Source of the DNA: Flavobacteriaceae bacterium
GTDB taxonomy: Bacteria; Bacteroidota; Bacteroidia; Flavobacteriales; Flavobacteriaceae
Assembly (NCBI GenBank): GCA_023257625.1
Contig: JALRBW010000049.1
Span: 1 to 62,372 of the forward strand
Direction of reading: 5' to 3'
DNA length: 62,372 bases
How positions within the stretch are numbered: the first letter of the stretch is position 1; each line of letters begins with the position of its first letter. The translations under genes and the position numbers were made by a program. The notes below the pieces were generated by a model that made no database searches, was not told the origin of the DNA, and worked only from the letters and a program-made list of their open reading frames with translations. This document shows, one piece after another, positions 17,789 through 27,441 of this stretch.

Positions 17789-19000
17789 TTACATTTGGTA
17801 AATCCACCCCTTCGGATTTAAGGGTTTTACATTATTAAAAATGCTAAATTGAATTTGGGTTTTGCCATTTTGTTGGTTAGTAAAAGCAATACCTATTTCT
17901 TGTTTCGCCTTTACTTTATCTCCTTTTTTTACGTATAACTTTCCCAAGTTTTTATATACGGTTATATAATTTCCGTGTCGAATTAATACAGATGGATTAC
18001 TCCCTTTATATGTAATAACTGACATTACTTCCCCTTCAAAAACAGCTCGTACAGTTGCCCCCGTTTCTGTTGCTAAAGTTACTCCATTACTTTGAATAAA
18101 GGTGGTTTTAACCACCGGATGGGGTTGTCTTCCAAAATCTTGAACTACAATTCCTTTTTCAATAGGCCATGGTAAACGTCCTTTGTTTGCTTCAAAATTT
18201 GCAGCAATCAATTTTGCTTCAGGAGTTAATTCAAAGGAATTTCCTGACTTACCAGCCGCTTTATTTGAAGCTGCTATAGCTTCCCGTATAAGTCTGTCAA
18301 TTTCTTTATCAATCTCCCTTGCCTGTTGTTCTTTCTTAGCAATTTGAGCTGCTAAACTGCGTTCTGTTTTACGTAAAGTGGCAACTAAAGATTCTTGATT
18401 CTTTTGCTCTTTTTTTAACTCCGCTTGAACCTCTCTGTTTTCTGCAATTAATTCTTCTTTCTTTTTCTTTTCTTCTATCAAAGCACTATTTAGTTGTTGT
18501 AATAATTGTGTTTTTTCAACAATTGCAATTCCTTGCTTTTTCCTATATTGAGTGTACTGTTTTAGATATTGTAACCGTTTATAGGCTTGCAAAAAACTTT
18601 CAGAAGAAAATAAAAACATCAATCGATTTTGTAATGATTTGCTTATATACGAATGCTGAATTAAACGCGCATAGTCTTCCTTAAGAGTTTGAAGTTCTTT
18701 GCGTTGTTGAGTAATCTGGCGTTCGTTAACTTGAATCTGTCGGGTAAGTAAATTGGATTGATCGTTAGTTACTTTGATAAGAGCCTCTCGAACATTTAAT
18801 TTTATAGTTAAGTCCTCTACTTCCGTTAATATATCCTTCCTTTTTTTTGTGTTTGTAAAGAGTAGCGTATTGATTTGTTTTATTTCATTTTTTAAACGTA
18901 GGCGTTGAGATTCCAATTCTTGTTGTCTTTTACTAGGAGTTTGAGCGACTAGAGTTAACCCCCAAAACAAAATAATGAGGTATGCCCACCGAAAAGTCAT
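17789..19000 (-). CDS. EnvC-like coiled-coil protein with degenerate M23/LytM domain
   Basis: About 403 residues. A signal peptide (MTFRWAYLIILFWGLTLVAQ) is followed by a long coiled coil (about 22-260) and a C-terminal LytM fold (about 285-403). The zinc-binding HxxxD is replaced by SNGVTLATE and the usual final HxH by QIQFSIF, so it is probably catalytically dead and acts as an amidase activator, as EnvC does. The start is ATG 19000, overlapping the DUF4292 stop by one base (TGATG); the frame reaches one codon further to a TTG. It is last in the dut-NTase-DUF4292-EnvC operon. Confidence 0.88.
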   Translation of the reverse strand: MTFRWAYLIILFWGLTLVAQTPSKRQQELESQRLRLKNEIKQINTLLFTNTKKRKDILTEVEDLTIKLNVREALIKVTNDQSNLLTRQIQVNERQITQQRKELQTLKEDYARLIQHSYISKSLQNRLMFLFSSESFLQAYKRLQYLKQYTQYRKKQGIAIVEKTQLLQQLNSALIEEKKKKEELIAENREVQAELKKEQKNQESLVATLRKTERSLAAQIAKKEQQAREIDKEIDRLIREAIAASNKAAGKSGNSFELTPEAKLIAANFEANKGRLPWPIEKGIVVQDFGRQPHPVVKTTFIQSNGVTLATETGATVRAVFEGEVMSVITYKGSNPSVLIRHGNYITVYKNLGKLYVKKGDKVKAKQEIGIAFTNQQNGKTQIQFSIFNNVKPLNPKGWIYQM

Positions 19001-19779
19001 CAAAATTCTAGGGTTTTATATCCTTCTGGAATTTCAAAAGGGAAGGTAAGAGTGTCTGGAAAATCTATACGTGTAAACTCAAGTTCCAATTTTTGAATTT
19101 GGTCTCCATCTAGTATGGTGATTTCTACTTTTTGAGGTAAAGTTTCACCCTCAATTCGAGTATGATTAAGGTAACGAATGGATAAATTTCGATTTGTCCC
19201 CGGAATAAGCACACGTTGTTCGGTTAACAAAAATGTGACCGGATCAAAAAAAAGAGTTGGTTGAATTCCATTACGTTTCCCTTGGGGTAAAAGAATATAT
19301 TGATTAGGATTTGAAATTTGTTTCCAACGACCAGAACCAGGATCTAAAAAGGGAATTCCTAAAAGTAAATTTTCAACATCTTGATAAGTAAAAGAAAGCT
19401 CAAGCATTTTGTTGATTTCTTCTATCTTACCTTCGAAAGAATTTTTTTGAAATTTTTCATAAAAAAACACCTTTTCAGGGGTAATTAAAAGTTTCGCAAT
19501 AGGTACAATCATAGAGGCACTTAACCAAATATTTTTTTGTGATTCAAGACGAAGTTGAACTACTATTTGTTGTTGTCGACTACCATCATCATAGGTTACT
19601 CGAATTCTAGAACGCATTCGATTTACTTTCGGATAGCTACTTTTTATTTTTGCGGAAAGTGCTGAAACATCAACATTTTTAACAGGTGTTTTTGTTGGTA
19701 ATACAGCAACAGATTTGCAACTGCTAGTAATAATAAAAAGCCAGCCTATTAAACCTAAAACTAGAATTCTGTATTTCAT
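19000..19779 (-). CDS. DUF4292 lipoprotein
   Basis: A 259-residue lipoprotein (signal ending IITSSCKS, Cys near 21). The body has alternating beta-strand character resembling LolA/LolB-type half barrels (SRIRVTYDDGSRQQQIVVQLRLESQKNIWLSAS). DUF4292 proteins are found next to EnvC-like genes across Flavobacteriia, as here. An envelope or lipoprotein-trafficking role is plausible but unproven. It overlaps the nucleotidyltransferase gene by 4 bp (ATGA) and the EnvC-like gene by one base. Confidence 0.78.
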   Translation of the reverse strand: MKYRILVLGLIGWLFIITSSCKSVAVLPTKTPVKNVDVSALSAKIKSSYPKVNRMRSRIRVTYDDGSRQQQIVVQLRLESQKNIWLSASMIVPIAKLLITPEKVFFYEKFQKNSFEGKIEEINKMLELSFTYQDVENLLLGIPFLDPGSGRWKQISNPNQYILLPQGKRNGIQPTLFFDPVTFLLTEQRVLIPGTNRNLSIRYLNHTRIEGETLPQKVEITILDGDQIQKLELEFTRIDFPDTLTFPFEIPEGYKTLEF

Positions 19780-20792
19780 TGCAATTCTGAATAGTCCCCT
19801 AGACTTACAAAGGTAGGGTTTCCTTTATAACGAACATGATTACCAATCATTGCTTTTTCACTAATGAATTCTTCCAAATAGCAGTTTTTTTGAATTAAGC
19901 TATTTTTTATTGAGCTTTTAACTATTTGTGTTCCTTCGCCAATTGAAACCCCTGGCCCTATTAAACTATCCTTTATAATTACGTTTTTTCCCAAAAAACA
20001 TGGTGGAATTATTGTACTGTTTTCTATAATCGCTGATGGGTCAATTAAAGGCGCTTCTTCTTTTGCTAAAAGGGTAAGCATCTCACTGTTAGTTTGAAGT
20101 GTAGCTTTTGGATTTCCACAGTCCATCCAAGATTCAACATCTCCTGGTTTAATGACTGCACCGTCATACAAGAGCGCTAAAATCCCTTCATTAATTTGAT
20201 ATTCTGATCCAAGCGCTATATTTTTCTGCATTACTACCTCTAATTTATTTTTAAGTTGTTCAATAGCTTTGAAATAGTAAATGCCTATAACGGCTCGATC
20301 TGAAACATATTTTTTTGGTTTTTCTATTAAATTGATAATATTTCCTTTTTCATTTAATTCAACTACCCCAAATTCTTCAGGGTGTTGAACTTTTTTTACC
20401 CAAATTACTGCATCAGCTTCAGGGTCTAAAGATAAAGAAGCTCTAATTAATGTATCCGCATAGGCAATAACTGCTGGACCCTCTAAAAGCTCCTTAGCGC
20501 ACATAATAGCATGCCCTGTTCCAAGTGGTTCGAGTTGTCTAAATATGTGAGGCCTTGCCCCAATTGAAATCGCTAAATTTTGAAGATCTATTACTACTTG
20601 ATCTCCAAAAAAAGCAGAGTCTCCTAAAACAAAGCCAATATCTGTTATTCGACTTTTAACAACTTTTGCAATTTCATGAACTAATTGATGAACAATTGGA
20701 GTTCCTGCAACAGGTATAAGAGGTTTGGGTAAGGTTAAACTGTGCGGTCGCAAACGTGATCCACGGCCCGCCATTGGGACTATAATTTTCAT
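19776..20792 (-). CDS. Sugar-phosphate nucleotidyltransferase with hexapeptide tail
   Basis: A 338-residue protein. The N-terminal nucleotidyltransferase signature MKIIVPMAGRGSRLRPHSLTLPKPL is intact, followed by GTGHAIMCAKELL and VQHPEEFGVVEL. The C-terminal part (about 255-338) has left-handed beta-helix repeats (PSAIIENSTIIPPCFLGKNVIIKDSLIGPGVSIG). It activates a sugar phosphate with UTP, CTP or dTTP; the exact sugar cannot be read from sequence. It lies 3 bp downstream of dut and overlaps DUF4292. Confidence 0.85.
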   Translation of the reverse strand: MKIIVPMAGRGSRLRPHSLTLPKPLIPVAGTPIVHQLVHEIAKVVKSRITDIGFVLGDSAFFGDQVVIDLQNLAISIGARPHIFRQLEPLGTGHAIMCAKELLEGPAVIAYADTLIRASLSLDPEADAVIWVKKVQHPEEFGVVELNEKGNIINLIEKPKKYVSDRAVIGIYYFKAIEQLKNKLEVVMQKNIALGSEYQINEGILALLYDGAVIKPGDVESWMDCGNPKATLQTNSEMLTLLAKEEAPLIDPSAIIENSTIIPPCFLGKNVIIKDSLIGPGVSIGEGTQIVKSSIKNSLIQKNCYLEEFISEKAMIGNHVRYKGNPTFVSLGDYSELQ

Positions 20793-20795
20793 ATT

Positions 20796-21233
20796 TTACA
20801 TTTTACCCGTACTCCCAAAGCCACCTTCCCCGCGTTCTGAAGAGGGGAGTATTTCAACAACATCCCATTGAAATTGTTGGTATTTTGATAAGACCAATTG
20901 AGCAATGCGTTCACCAGGCTGAATTGTAAAATCATCATTAGAAAGATTGACTAAAATAACCCCTATTTCACCTCTATAATCTGCATCTATGGTTCCTGGG
21001 GCATTAAGCACAGTTATCCCATGTTTAGCGGCCAATCCACTACGAGGCCGTACTTGGGCTTCAAACCCTTTTGGTAATGCTATTTTTAATCCCGTCCCAA
21101 TAATTTTTCTCTCCAATGGCCCTATCTTAATTGGTTCTTCAATAACCGCTTTTAAGTCGACACCCGCAGAGGCAACTGTGGCATAATTGGGCAATTCATA
21201 AGGGCCGTCGTATTGAACTAAAACAGGTGTCAT
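20796..21233 (-). CDS. dut: dUTP diphosphatase
   Basis: A 145-residue trimeric-type dUTPase. All five motifs are visible: [40 protein letters not shown] and [10 protein letters not shown]. It hydrolyses dUTP to dUMP, keeping uracil out of DNA and feeding thymidylate synthesis. First gene of a four-gene operon with the nucleotidyltransferase, DUF4292 lipoprotein and EnvC-like factor. Confidence 0.96.
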   Translation of the reverse strand: MTPVLVQYDGPYELPNYATVASAGVDLKAVIEEPIKIGPLERKIIGTGLKIALPKGFEAQVRPRSGLAAKHGITVLNAPGTIDADYRGEIGVILVNLSNDDFTIQPGERIAQLVLSKYQQFQWDVVEILPSSERGEGGFGSTGKM

Positions 21234-21357
21234 AATTATTATTTGATTTAACTAAAAATACAAAATTGGGGTTGGGATATGGATTATAACTAAAGAATTT
21301 AGTTAACGGGTTGTCAACGAAATTACGGGGTATTAAAAATTAATATTTAGACGATTA

Positions 21358-21945
21358 TTAATTACAATTAAAATAACGAACACCATCCCAATTCCGTTTG
21401 AAAAAATTTTCTTTATCTTTTAAAAATTCGTCAAATGGAGTATTGCTTGGCATGACCGAAAGCCACATGATAGGAAGATCTTCGGGTACTGAGGTACATT
21501 CAAATGATTCACAGGGATGTCTGTATTTGTAGCGTGCATGTCCTGCTTCATGATAAAAAGTATATAGACGCTGTACAATAGAATAATCTTCCCAATAAGA
21601 TTTAATAATTTCAAAACTCACTGTTCCATCATCACAAATATTATATGCTCTACCTGCATGATCAGGAGTTACTCCTGAAGAAAAATCAGGTTCAGTTCCA
21701 TAAAAAACGCTTACAATCCGACCCTCTCCTGGATCAGGTTTACCAGACCGAATGGCGTCATTTACAAATATATTCCAATAGTCTTCTAGTGAACTATTTT
21801 CATTTAGAGATGCATAAAAAGGATCCGTAATTACATACGTTATCTCTTGTTGTTCTTCAATTTGATCTTCTTGTTCAATCTCTTTTTGACATGTCAAAAA
21901 AAGAATAAGAATACTAATAAGTGTTAACGCGTTTTTACTTATCAT
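21358..21945 (-). CDS. Putative zinc metallopeptidase-like lipoprotein (HEAGH motif)
   Basis: About 195 residues when started at ATG 21945 (an ATG at 21963 gives six more). The signal MISKNALTLISILILFLTCQ ends in a lipobox Cys. The mature part contains YTFYHEAGHARYKYRHPCE, an HExxH zinc-binding motif within a helix, and several Cys residues that could form disulfides (CDDG, PCESFEC, YFNCN). I cannot place it in a named peptidase family and the third zinc ligand is not obvious. It stands alone between dut and the atp operon. Confidence 0.6.
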   Translation of the reverse strand: MISKNALTLISILILFLTCQKEIEQEDQIEEQQEITYVITDPFYASLNENSSLEDYWNIFVNDAIRSGKPDPGEGRIVSVFYGTEPDFSSGVTPDHAGRAYNICDDGTVSFEIIKSYWEDYSIVQRLYTFYHEAGHARYKYRHPCESFECTSVPEDLPIMWLSVMPSNTPFDEFLKDKENFFKRNWDGVRYFNCN

Positions 21946-22058
21946 AATACATTTTTTTTGCATCTCACTTTTACAATCAATATTTTGTAAAAATACAAAT
22001 CCACTACAAATAGGTAAAGCTAAAAAAGAGAATGAAAAAAGCTTTAAATAAAAACATC

Positions 22059-22925
22059 TTAGCCATTTAAGGCTTCCGCCCCTCCAACAATTTCTAAGAT
22101 TTCATTCGTTATCGCTGCTTGACGTGCTTTGTTATATGTAAGTTTCAATTGGTTTCGAAGTTCAGTGGCATTATCAGTTGCTTTATGCATTGCTGTCATT
22201 CGAGCGCCATGTTCACTTGCCATTGAATCGCGAAGAGCTTTAAAAAGTTGCATTTTTAAGGATTTGGGAAGCAGTTGATTTACAATTTCAACTTTGCCTG
22301 GTTCAAAAATATAATCTGCTTGATTTACTAATTTATCATCTGCACTTTGAGATAGTATGGGTAAAAAAGGTTCCACTTCAACAATTTGAGTGGCAGCATT
22401 TTTAAATTGATTATAAATAAATACCACTTCATCTACTTCTTGTTGAGCAAATTGATTCATAATTGACTGAGCTAATTCTGCTGTATTTTCATAGGTCAAA
22501 TCATCTAAAAGTGCATCGTGTCTTGATTGTACTTTTCCAGTTTTTAAAAGAATTTCAGATCCCTTTTTACCTATAGTGATTAGAGAAACTGAAGATTGAG
22601 CATAAGTAGTTTCAATAAGCTGACGTGTTTTTTTTATAATATTTGCATTAAATGCTCCACAAAGCCCTCTGTTTGATGTAATCGCTACGAGAAGCACTTT
22701 TTTATTTTCACGAACTTGGGTGTAGGGGTTTTGAAAATCTCCCTCTAGGGCACTGCTTAGATTTTGTATTAATGAAGTAAGGGTATTTGCATAGGGGCGC
22801 ATTGCTGTGATAGCATCTTGGGCTTTTTTAAGTTTTGCCGCAGACACCATTTTCATAGCGCTTGTAATTTGCATCGTTGATGATACAGAAGAAATTCTAT
22901 TGCGTATTTCCTTTAAATTAGCCAT
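22059..22925 (-). CDS. atpG: ATP synthase F1 gamma subunit
   Basis: A 288-residue central-stalk subunit. It begins MANLKEIRNRISSVSSTMQITSAMKMVSAAKLKKA and ends with AMHKATDNATELRNQLKLTYNKARQAAITNEILEIVGGAEAL, the two conserved helices of the rotor; SNRGLCGAFN lies near 86. Its rotation couples proton flow to catalysis. Last gene of the operon, 3 bp after atpA. Confidence 0.97.
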   Translation of the reverse strand: MANLKEIRNRISSVSSTMQITSAMKMVSAAKLKKAQDAITAMRPYANTLTSLIQNLSSALEGDFQNPYTQVRENKKVLLVAITSNRGLCGAFNANIIKKTRQLIETTYAQSSVSLITIGKKGSEILLKTGKVQSRHDALLDDLTYENTAELAQSIMNQFAQQEVDEVVFIYNQFKNAATQIVEVEPFLPILSQSADDKLVNQADYIFEPGKVEIVNQLLPKSLKMQLFKALRDSMASEHGARMTAMHKATDNATELRNQLKLTYNKARQAAITNEILEIVGGAEALNG

Positions 22926-22928
22926 CGA

Positions 22929-24506
22929 TTAAGCAAATTGAGTTGCGGTTTCTTTTGCTACTGCATTTAATACGTCAATCACTTCATCTGTTAGTTTTCC
23001 AGCCTTTAGGTCTTTTAACGTGTCATTATGTTTTTTACGAAGAGTTTCAATAAATGAGCGTTCGTATATTTTAACTTTTTCAACGGGTACACTTCTTAAT
23101 AAATTTTTTGACCCCGCATAAATAATCGCAACTTGCTCTTCTACTTTAAAGGGATCGTTTTGTGCTTGTTTCAGTATTTCTACGTTACGACGCCCTTTTT
23201 CAATAACGTTTAAAGTTGCTGCATCTAAGTCTGATCCAAACTTAGCAAAAGCTTCTAATTCACGAAACTGAGCTTGGTCTAATTTTAAAGTCCCGGCCAC
23301 TTTTTTCATTGATTTAATCTGTGCTGAACCTCCAACACGTGAAACAGAGATTCCCACGTTTATCGCTGGACGAACACCCGAGTTAAATAAGTCTGATTCC
23401 AAAAATATCTGTCCATCTGTAATTGAAATTACATTCGTTGGAATATATGCAGATACATCTCCTGCTTGAGTTTCAATAATAGGAAGTGCTGTAAGTGACC
23501 CTCCTCCTTTTATTTTATCTTTTAAAGTATCGGGAAGGTCATTCATGCCTTTTGCAATTTCATCATCATTGATAATCTTTGCAGCACGCTCTAACAAACG
23601 AGAGTGAAGATAAAAAACGTCTCCTGGATAAGCTTCACGCCCAGGTGGACGGCGTAATAATAAAGAAACTTCTCGGTAAGCAACCGCTTGTTTTGAAAGA
23701 TCATCGTATATAATAAGCGCGGGTCTTCCTGTATCTCTAAAATATTCACCAATGGCAGCTCCTGCAAATGGAGCATATACTTGCATTGGTGCGGGATCTG
23801 ATGCGTTGGCTGCTACAATGGTTGTGTATGCCATTGCCCCTCGATCTTCAAGTGTTTTGGCTATTCCCGCTACTGTAGATGCTTTTTGGCCTATGGCAAC
23901 ATAAACACAATAAACAGGATCTCCAGCATCAAAAAACTCTTTTTGGTTTAATATTGTATCAATACATACCGTAGTTTTTCCTGTTTGCCGATCACCGATC
24001 ACAAGCTCACGCTGTCCTCTTCCTACAGGAATCATGGCGTCAATGGCTTTAATCCCTGTTTGAAGGGGTTCATTAACCGGTTGACGGAAAATAACACCTG
24101 GTGCCTTGCGTTCAAGTGGCATTTCAAAAAGATCTCCTTTAATTGGACCTTTACCATCTATGGGGTTTCCAAGGGTGTCAAGTACACGTCCTACAACTCC
24201 TTCGCCAACAAGAATAGAGGCAATTCGCTGTGTGCGTTTTACTACATCTCCTTCTTTTATTCCTTTGGAAGGCCCAAGTAAAACCACCCCTACATGGTCT
24301 TCTTCAAGGTTTAGTACCATTCCTTCTAATCCATTATCAAAGGTAACCAATTCTCCATACTGAGCGTTTGACAGCCCAAATACTCGGGCAATACCATCAC
24401 CAACTTCTAATACGGTCCCTACTTCATTTAATGCTGTTGAGGCACTGTATCCGGATAATTGTTTTTTTAAGATTGCTGAAACTTCAGCGGGATTTACTTC
24501 TGCCAT
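22929..24506 (-). CDS. atpA: ATP synthase F1 alpha subunit
   Basis: A 525-residue subunit with the Walker A GDRQTGKT (about 169-176), the alpha/beta signature [17 protein letters not shown] and the regulatory N-terminal barrel ([12 protein letters not shown]). It forms the non-catalytic nucleotide sites of the F1 hexamer. The catalytic beta partner AtpD is not encoded in this operon or elsewhere in the window. 3 bp separates it from atpG and 11 bp from atpH. Confidence 0.98.
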   Translation of the reverse strand: MAEVNPAEVSAILKKQLSGYSASTALNEVGTVLEVGDGIARVFGLSNAQYGELVTFDNGLEGMVLNLEEDHVGVVLLGPSKGIKEGDVVKRTQRIASILVGEGVVGRVLDTLGNPIDGKGPIKGDLFEMPLERKAPGVIFRQPVNEPLQTGIKAIDAMIPVGRGQRELVIGDRQTGKTTVCIDTILNQKEFFDAGDPVYCVYVAIGQKASTVAGIAKTLEDRGAMAYTTIVAANASDPAPMQVYAPFAGAAIGEYFRDTGRPALIIYDDLSKQAVAYREVSLLLRRPPGREAYPGDVFYLHSRLLERAAKIINDDEIAKGMNDLPDTLKDKIKGGGSLTALPIIETQAGDVSAYIPTNVISITDGQIFLESDLFNSGVRPAINVGISVSRVGGSAQIKSMKKVAGTLKLDQAQFRELEAFAKFGSDLDAATLNVIEKGRRNVEILKQAQNDPFKVEEQVAIIYAGSKNLLRSVPVEKVKIYERSFIETLRKKHNDTLKDLKAGKLTDEVIDVLNAVAKETATQFA

Positions 24507-24517
24507 GATCGTTTTCT

Positions 24518-25063
24518 TTAGATCGAATTCGTTTTTGTTAAAATTGTTTTTAACGATTGCAATTGATATGATATGCTTGCATCATATTGAATGTCTCCAA
24601 TTTTCAAAATAAAACCTCCTAAAATGGATGGATCTATTTTATTTTCAAATTGAATTTTTAATTTAGTTAATGCTTTTGCCTTTTCACGGATAACCATTTC
24701 TAGTTCTGAAGTTAATGGTACTGCAGATGTGACATAGGCAGTTACCTCTCCTTGTTGTTTTGCATATAGATTCAAATATTGAATTCCTGTTTGAAACAAT
24801 AAGGCTAAGCGACTATTTTCTGCTAAAAGTGAAAAAATTTGACGTGTTTCTAAACACACCTCAGGAAAAATTGAAGTTAAAACAGATTCTTTTTGAACGG
24901 ATGGTAATAAGGGGTTCAAGAGCATCTCTTGCAACTCGGTATTTGAGCTTAGCAGGGCGGCTACAGACATAAAATCGTGGGCTACTCGTGAAGCGGCTTT
25001 GTTATCATTTGCATAAGCCAAGGCGGCTTTAGCATACCGAATTGCTGCGCGGGTTCCTCTCAT
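24518..25063 (-). CDS. atpH: ATP synthase F1 delta subunit
   Basis: A 181-residue OSCP/delta subunit. The N-terminal helical domain begins [16 protein letters not shown] and the C-terminal strand region has [29 protein letters not shown], the conserved GGFxxxxxDxxxDxSxxxxL pattern. It anchors F1 to the peripheral stalk. Its ATG directly follows the atpF stop. Confidence 0.93.
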   Translation of the reverse strand: MRGTRAAIRYAKAALAYANDNKAASRVAHDFMSVAALLSSNTELQEMLLNPLLPSVQKESVLTSIFPEVCLETRQIFSLLAENSRLALLFQTGIQYLNLYAKQQGEVTAYVTSAVPLTSELEMVIREKAKALTKLKIQFENKIDPSILGGFILKIGDIQYDASISYQLQSLKTILTKTNSI

Positions 25064-25564
25064 TTATTTCAATTCCGTTTCTTTAAGTAATTGGTTTACA
25101 TAATTCAATTGCTTGTCTTTGTTTTCCAATTCTTTTTGAAGTACTTTCTCGGCTATATCCATAGCCAAAGTACTAACCTGATTTTTAAGCTCATTAATGG
25201 CTGCTCTTTTCTCATTTTGTATTGATTCTTGAGCTTGTGTCATTATTTTTTGAGCTTCGGTTTTTGCTTCCTCTTTTGCCGCTGTAATAATTTCATTCCG
25301 TGTAGCTTTGGCTTCTTTTAGAAGAGATTCCTTTTCTGCACGAGCTTCTTTTAAAATACGCTGGTTGTCTGATTGTAAGCTCTCCATTTCAAGGCGTGCT
25401 GCTTCTGCTGAAGCTAAAGCCTCTTTAATTGAAGTTTCGCGTTCATCAACCGCTGTTAAAATTGGCTTCCATGCATATTTACGCAATAGAAACAATAGCC
25501 CAACAAAAATGAGCAATTGCCAAAAAAAGAGACCAAAAGAAAATTCGCTAATTAATTTTTCCAT
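25064..25564 (-). CDS. atpF: ATP synthase Fo b subunit
   Basis: A 166-residue protein with one N-terminal membrane helix (FGLFFWQLLIFVGLLFLLRKYAWKP) and a long charged coiled coil (about 35-150, rich in E, A and K), typical of subunit b. It forms the peripheral stalk that holds F1 against rotation. Lies between atpE and atpH with short spacing. Confidence 0.95.
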   Translation of the reverse strand: MEKLISEFSFGLFFWQLLIFVGLLFLLRKYAWKPILTAVDERETSIKEALASAEAARLEMESLQSDNQRILKEARAEKESLLKEAKATRNEIITAAKEEAKTEAQKIMTQAQESIQNEKRAAINELKNQVSTLAMDIAEKVLQKELENKDKQLNYVNQLLKETELK

Positions 25565-25606
25565 GTTTTAAAACATTTCGGTTAAAATCAGTATTTACTG
25601 TTCTTG

Positions 25607-25798
25607 CTACACTGCAAAAAGAGCAGCAAATCCAATTCCCTCAACAAGGGCTGCAGCAATCAACATCGCTGTTTGGATTTTACCATAAGCATCTGGCTGA
25701 CGACCTATCGCCTCCATTGCAGAACCACCGATTCTACCGATACCCATTCCTACGCCGATTACTACTAATCCGGCTCCTACCATTACTGGAATTTCCAT
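25607..25798 (-). CDS. atpE: ATP synthase Fo c subunit
   Basis: A 63-residue hairpin of two membrane helices. Helix 1 is glycine-rich (GAGLVVIGVGMGIGRIGGSAMEAIG), the polar loop is RQPDAYGKIQ, and helix 2 carries the ion-binding Glu in AALVEGIGFAAL. The residues after that Glu do not show the ESxxIY-like pattern of sodium-binding c rings, so proton coupling is likely. Short, as is usual for flavobacterial c subunits. Confidence 0.95.
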   Translation of the reverse strand: MEIPVMVGAGLVVIGVGMGIGRIGGSAMEAIGRQPDAYGKIQTAMLIAAALVEGIGFAALFAV

Positions 25799-25837
25799 AG
25801 TTATAAATTTAAATTAAACACTTTTTATTCATTGTTG

Positions 25838-26938
25838 TTAATGGTGCTCATGCTCCTCTGCGGCAAAGCCAAAATAGAGGGCGGAAAGCATTGTAAATAT
25901 ATAAGCTTGTAAAAGGGCTACTAATAATTCTATGAGTGAAATGGCAAAGGCAAGTCCAAATGACAATGGACTTCCCAGCCAGCTTTTAAAAATAAACATT
26001 AATCCAATTAAACTCATCAAAACGATATGTCCGGCTTGCATGTTGGCATACAAACGAATAAGTAATGAAAAGGGCTTAATAAAGATCCCCAAAACCTCAA
26101 TGGGAATCAGGATAATATATAAAGGAACTTTGGCATACCATTTCATTGATCCACCTAAGGGGTCAAAAATGTGCAACCAATAATCTTTGGTTCCGGTTAG
26201 GTTGGTAATTAAAAATGTCAATAGGGCAAGTCCAAAAGTAATGGCAATATTTCCAGTAACATTAACCCCTAGCGGTGTCAAGCCTAATAAATTTAAAAAC
26301 CATATAAAAAAGAAAACGGTCAACAAAAAACTCATGTATTTGCCATACTTCTTTTCACCAATATTGGGGCGGGCTATATCGTCTCTGATGTAGAGTACTA
26401 TAGGTTCGAAAAAACGACCAATACCTGCGGGAACTCCCCCATTTGCTACATAGGATTGTCCCAGTTTTCGAAATAGCCAAAACATAAGTCCTGCTATCAA
26501 TAACATGCTGGCTACTCCTTTCGTTATTGAAAAATCTAGCGGAGCCTCATTCAGCGCATGATGTTCCTCGTCATATTCAATTACCCCTTCGGCATTTGTT
26601 TTATAAATTTTTCCGTGATCAATAGCGTAATAATTAGTGCCTACTTGGGCAACACTTTCGCCGTGTAGAAATTGAGATGAAGAAAATACCTTTAATCCGT
26701 TATCCCATAAAATTACAGGTAGGGGGAATCCTATATAAACGTGTTCCCCTGAAGCGTTGGTGTAGGAAAATAGACTAAAGTCATAGGCATCTTGCAAATG
26801 GTGTCCAATATATTCTTTAATTTCGGTCTTAAGATCTGAAGATGTTGCGTTTTCTTTAGCGACACCTAATCCGGGAACCGAAAAAAGGGCAATTGTGTAA
26901 CATAAAACAGCGTAAAAAGGGTGTGTCGCTGAAGGCAT
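25838..26938 (-). CDS. atpB: ATP synthase Fo a subunit
   Basis: A 366-residue protein with an unusually long N-terminal periplasmic domain, typical of Bacteroidota AtpB, behind a signal-like helix (about 1-25). The C-terminal membrane domain contains the essential Arg in SLLIRLYANMQAGHIVL and the helix SLIELLVALLQAYIFTMLSALY. It forms the proton half-channels with the c ring. The tail ends in a His-rich EEHEHH. First gene of atpBEFHAG. Confidence 0.95.
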   Translation of the reverse strand: MPSATHPFYAVLCYTIALFSVPGLGVAKENATSSDLKTEIKEYIGHHLQDAYDFSLFSYTNASGEHVYIGFPLPVILWDNGLKVFSSSQFLHGESVAQVGTNYYAIDHGKIYKTNAEGVIEYDEEHHALNEAPLDFSITKGVASMLLIAGLMFWLFRKLGQSYVANGGVPAGIGRFFEPIVLYIRDDIARPNIGEKKYGKYMSFLLTVFFFIWFLNLLGLTPLGVNVTGNIAITFGLALLTFLITNLTGTKDYWLHIFDPLGGSMKWYAKVPLYIILIPIEVLGIFIKPFSLLIRLYANMQAGHIVLMSLIGLMFIFKSWLGSPLSFGLAFAISLIELLVALLQAYIFTMLSALYFGFAAEEHEHH

Positions 26939-26971
26939 AAAGTGTAACTTCTATAGTCTTTTTTTGCGCTG

Positions 26972-27005
26972 CAAATGTAATGCTTTCAGATTAATAAAGA
27001 AACAA
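26972..27005 (-). promoter_or_regulatory. Putative promoter of the atpBEFHAG operon
   Basis: On the minus strand, TACATTTG (26979 down to 26972) fits TAnnTTTG and a TTG (27005-27003) lies 23 nt upstream. The box ends 33 nt before atpB. The 134-bp gap to the preceding gene supports a separate transcription start for the structural ATPase genes. Confidence 0.5.
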
Positions 27006-27072
27006 AACCAGGCTTTTTTAACTGGGCGAAACAATTGGTTGAAAAAGACTTTTAATTAAATGGGGTACAGGC

Positions 27073-27441
27073 TCAAAACTTGAAGCGAAATAAGATTACA
27101 ATTTCCGCTAAAAGTCCCAAAGCGTAGGGAATGAAAAAAATAAAAAATTCGGAACGGGTTAATTGTCCGTCAAGATAAAATTGGGGATGAAAAAAAAGGA
27201 AATATACCCCTAATTTTACTGCTACCGTTATCAAATAAAAGGAAGATAAATTTTCTTTTTTTTTAGTTAGACCCCAATATAGTAATAGTAATGAGAAAAG
27301 AGCAAGAATAAAATTTACGATGTAGCTCAGCATCAAAAAAGATGCCGCCTCAGGATAGCTTTGGAAATGTATCGGCCCTACAATTCCCATCAACAAAACA
27401 AAATAGAAAAGACGAAGTGAGTTTTTTAATCTTTCTCCCAT
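27073..27441 (-). CDS. Small four-helix membrane protein of the atp locus (DUF6168-like)
   Basis: A 122-residue protein with about four hydrophobic segments (roughly 10-25, 35-60, 68-85 and 100-120) and basic ends. It occupies the place where other bacteria encode AtpI, overlapping the AtpZ-like gene by 16 bp and preceding atpB by 134 bp. I associate it with the flavobacterial DUF6168 group by position and topology. A role in Fo assembly is inference. Confidence 0.55.
   Translation of the reverse strand: MGERLKNSLRLFYFVLLMGIVGPIHFQSYPEAASFLMLSYIVNFILALFSLLLLYWGLTKKKENLSSFYLITVAVKLGVYFLFFHPQFYLDGQLTRSEFFIFFIPYALGLLAEIVILFRFKF

Noticed and set aside
25607-26938. Sodium-dependent ATP synthase
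   Set aside because: The c subunit lacks the residues typical of sodium binding next to the essential Glu.
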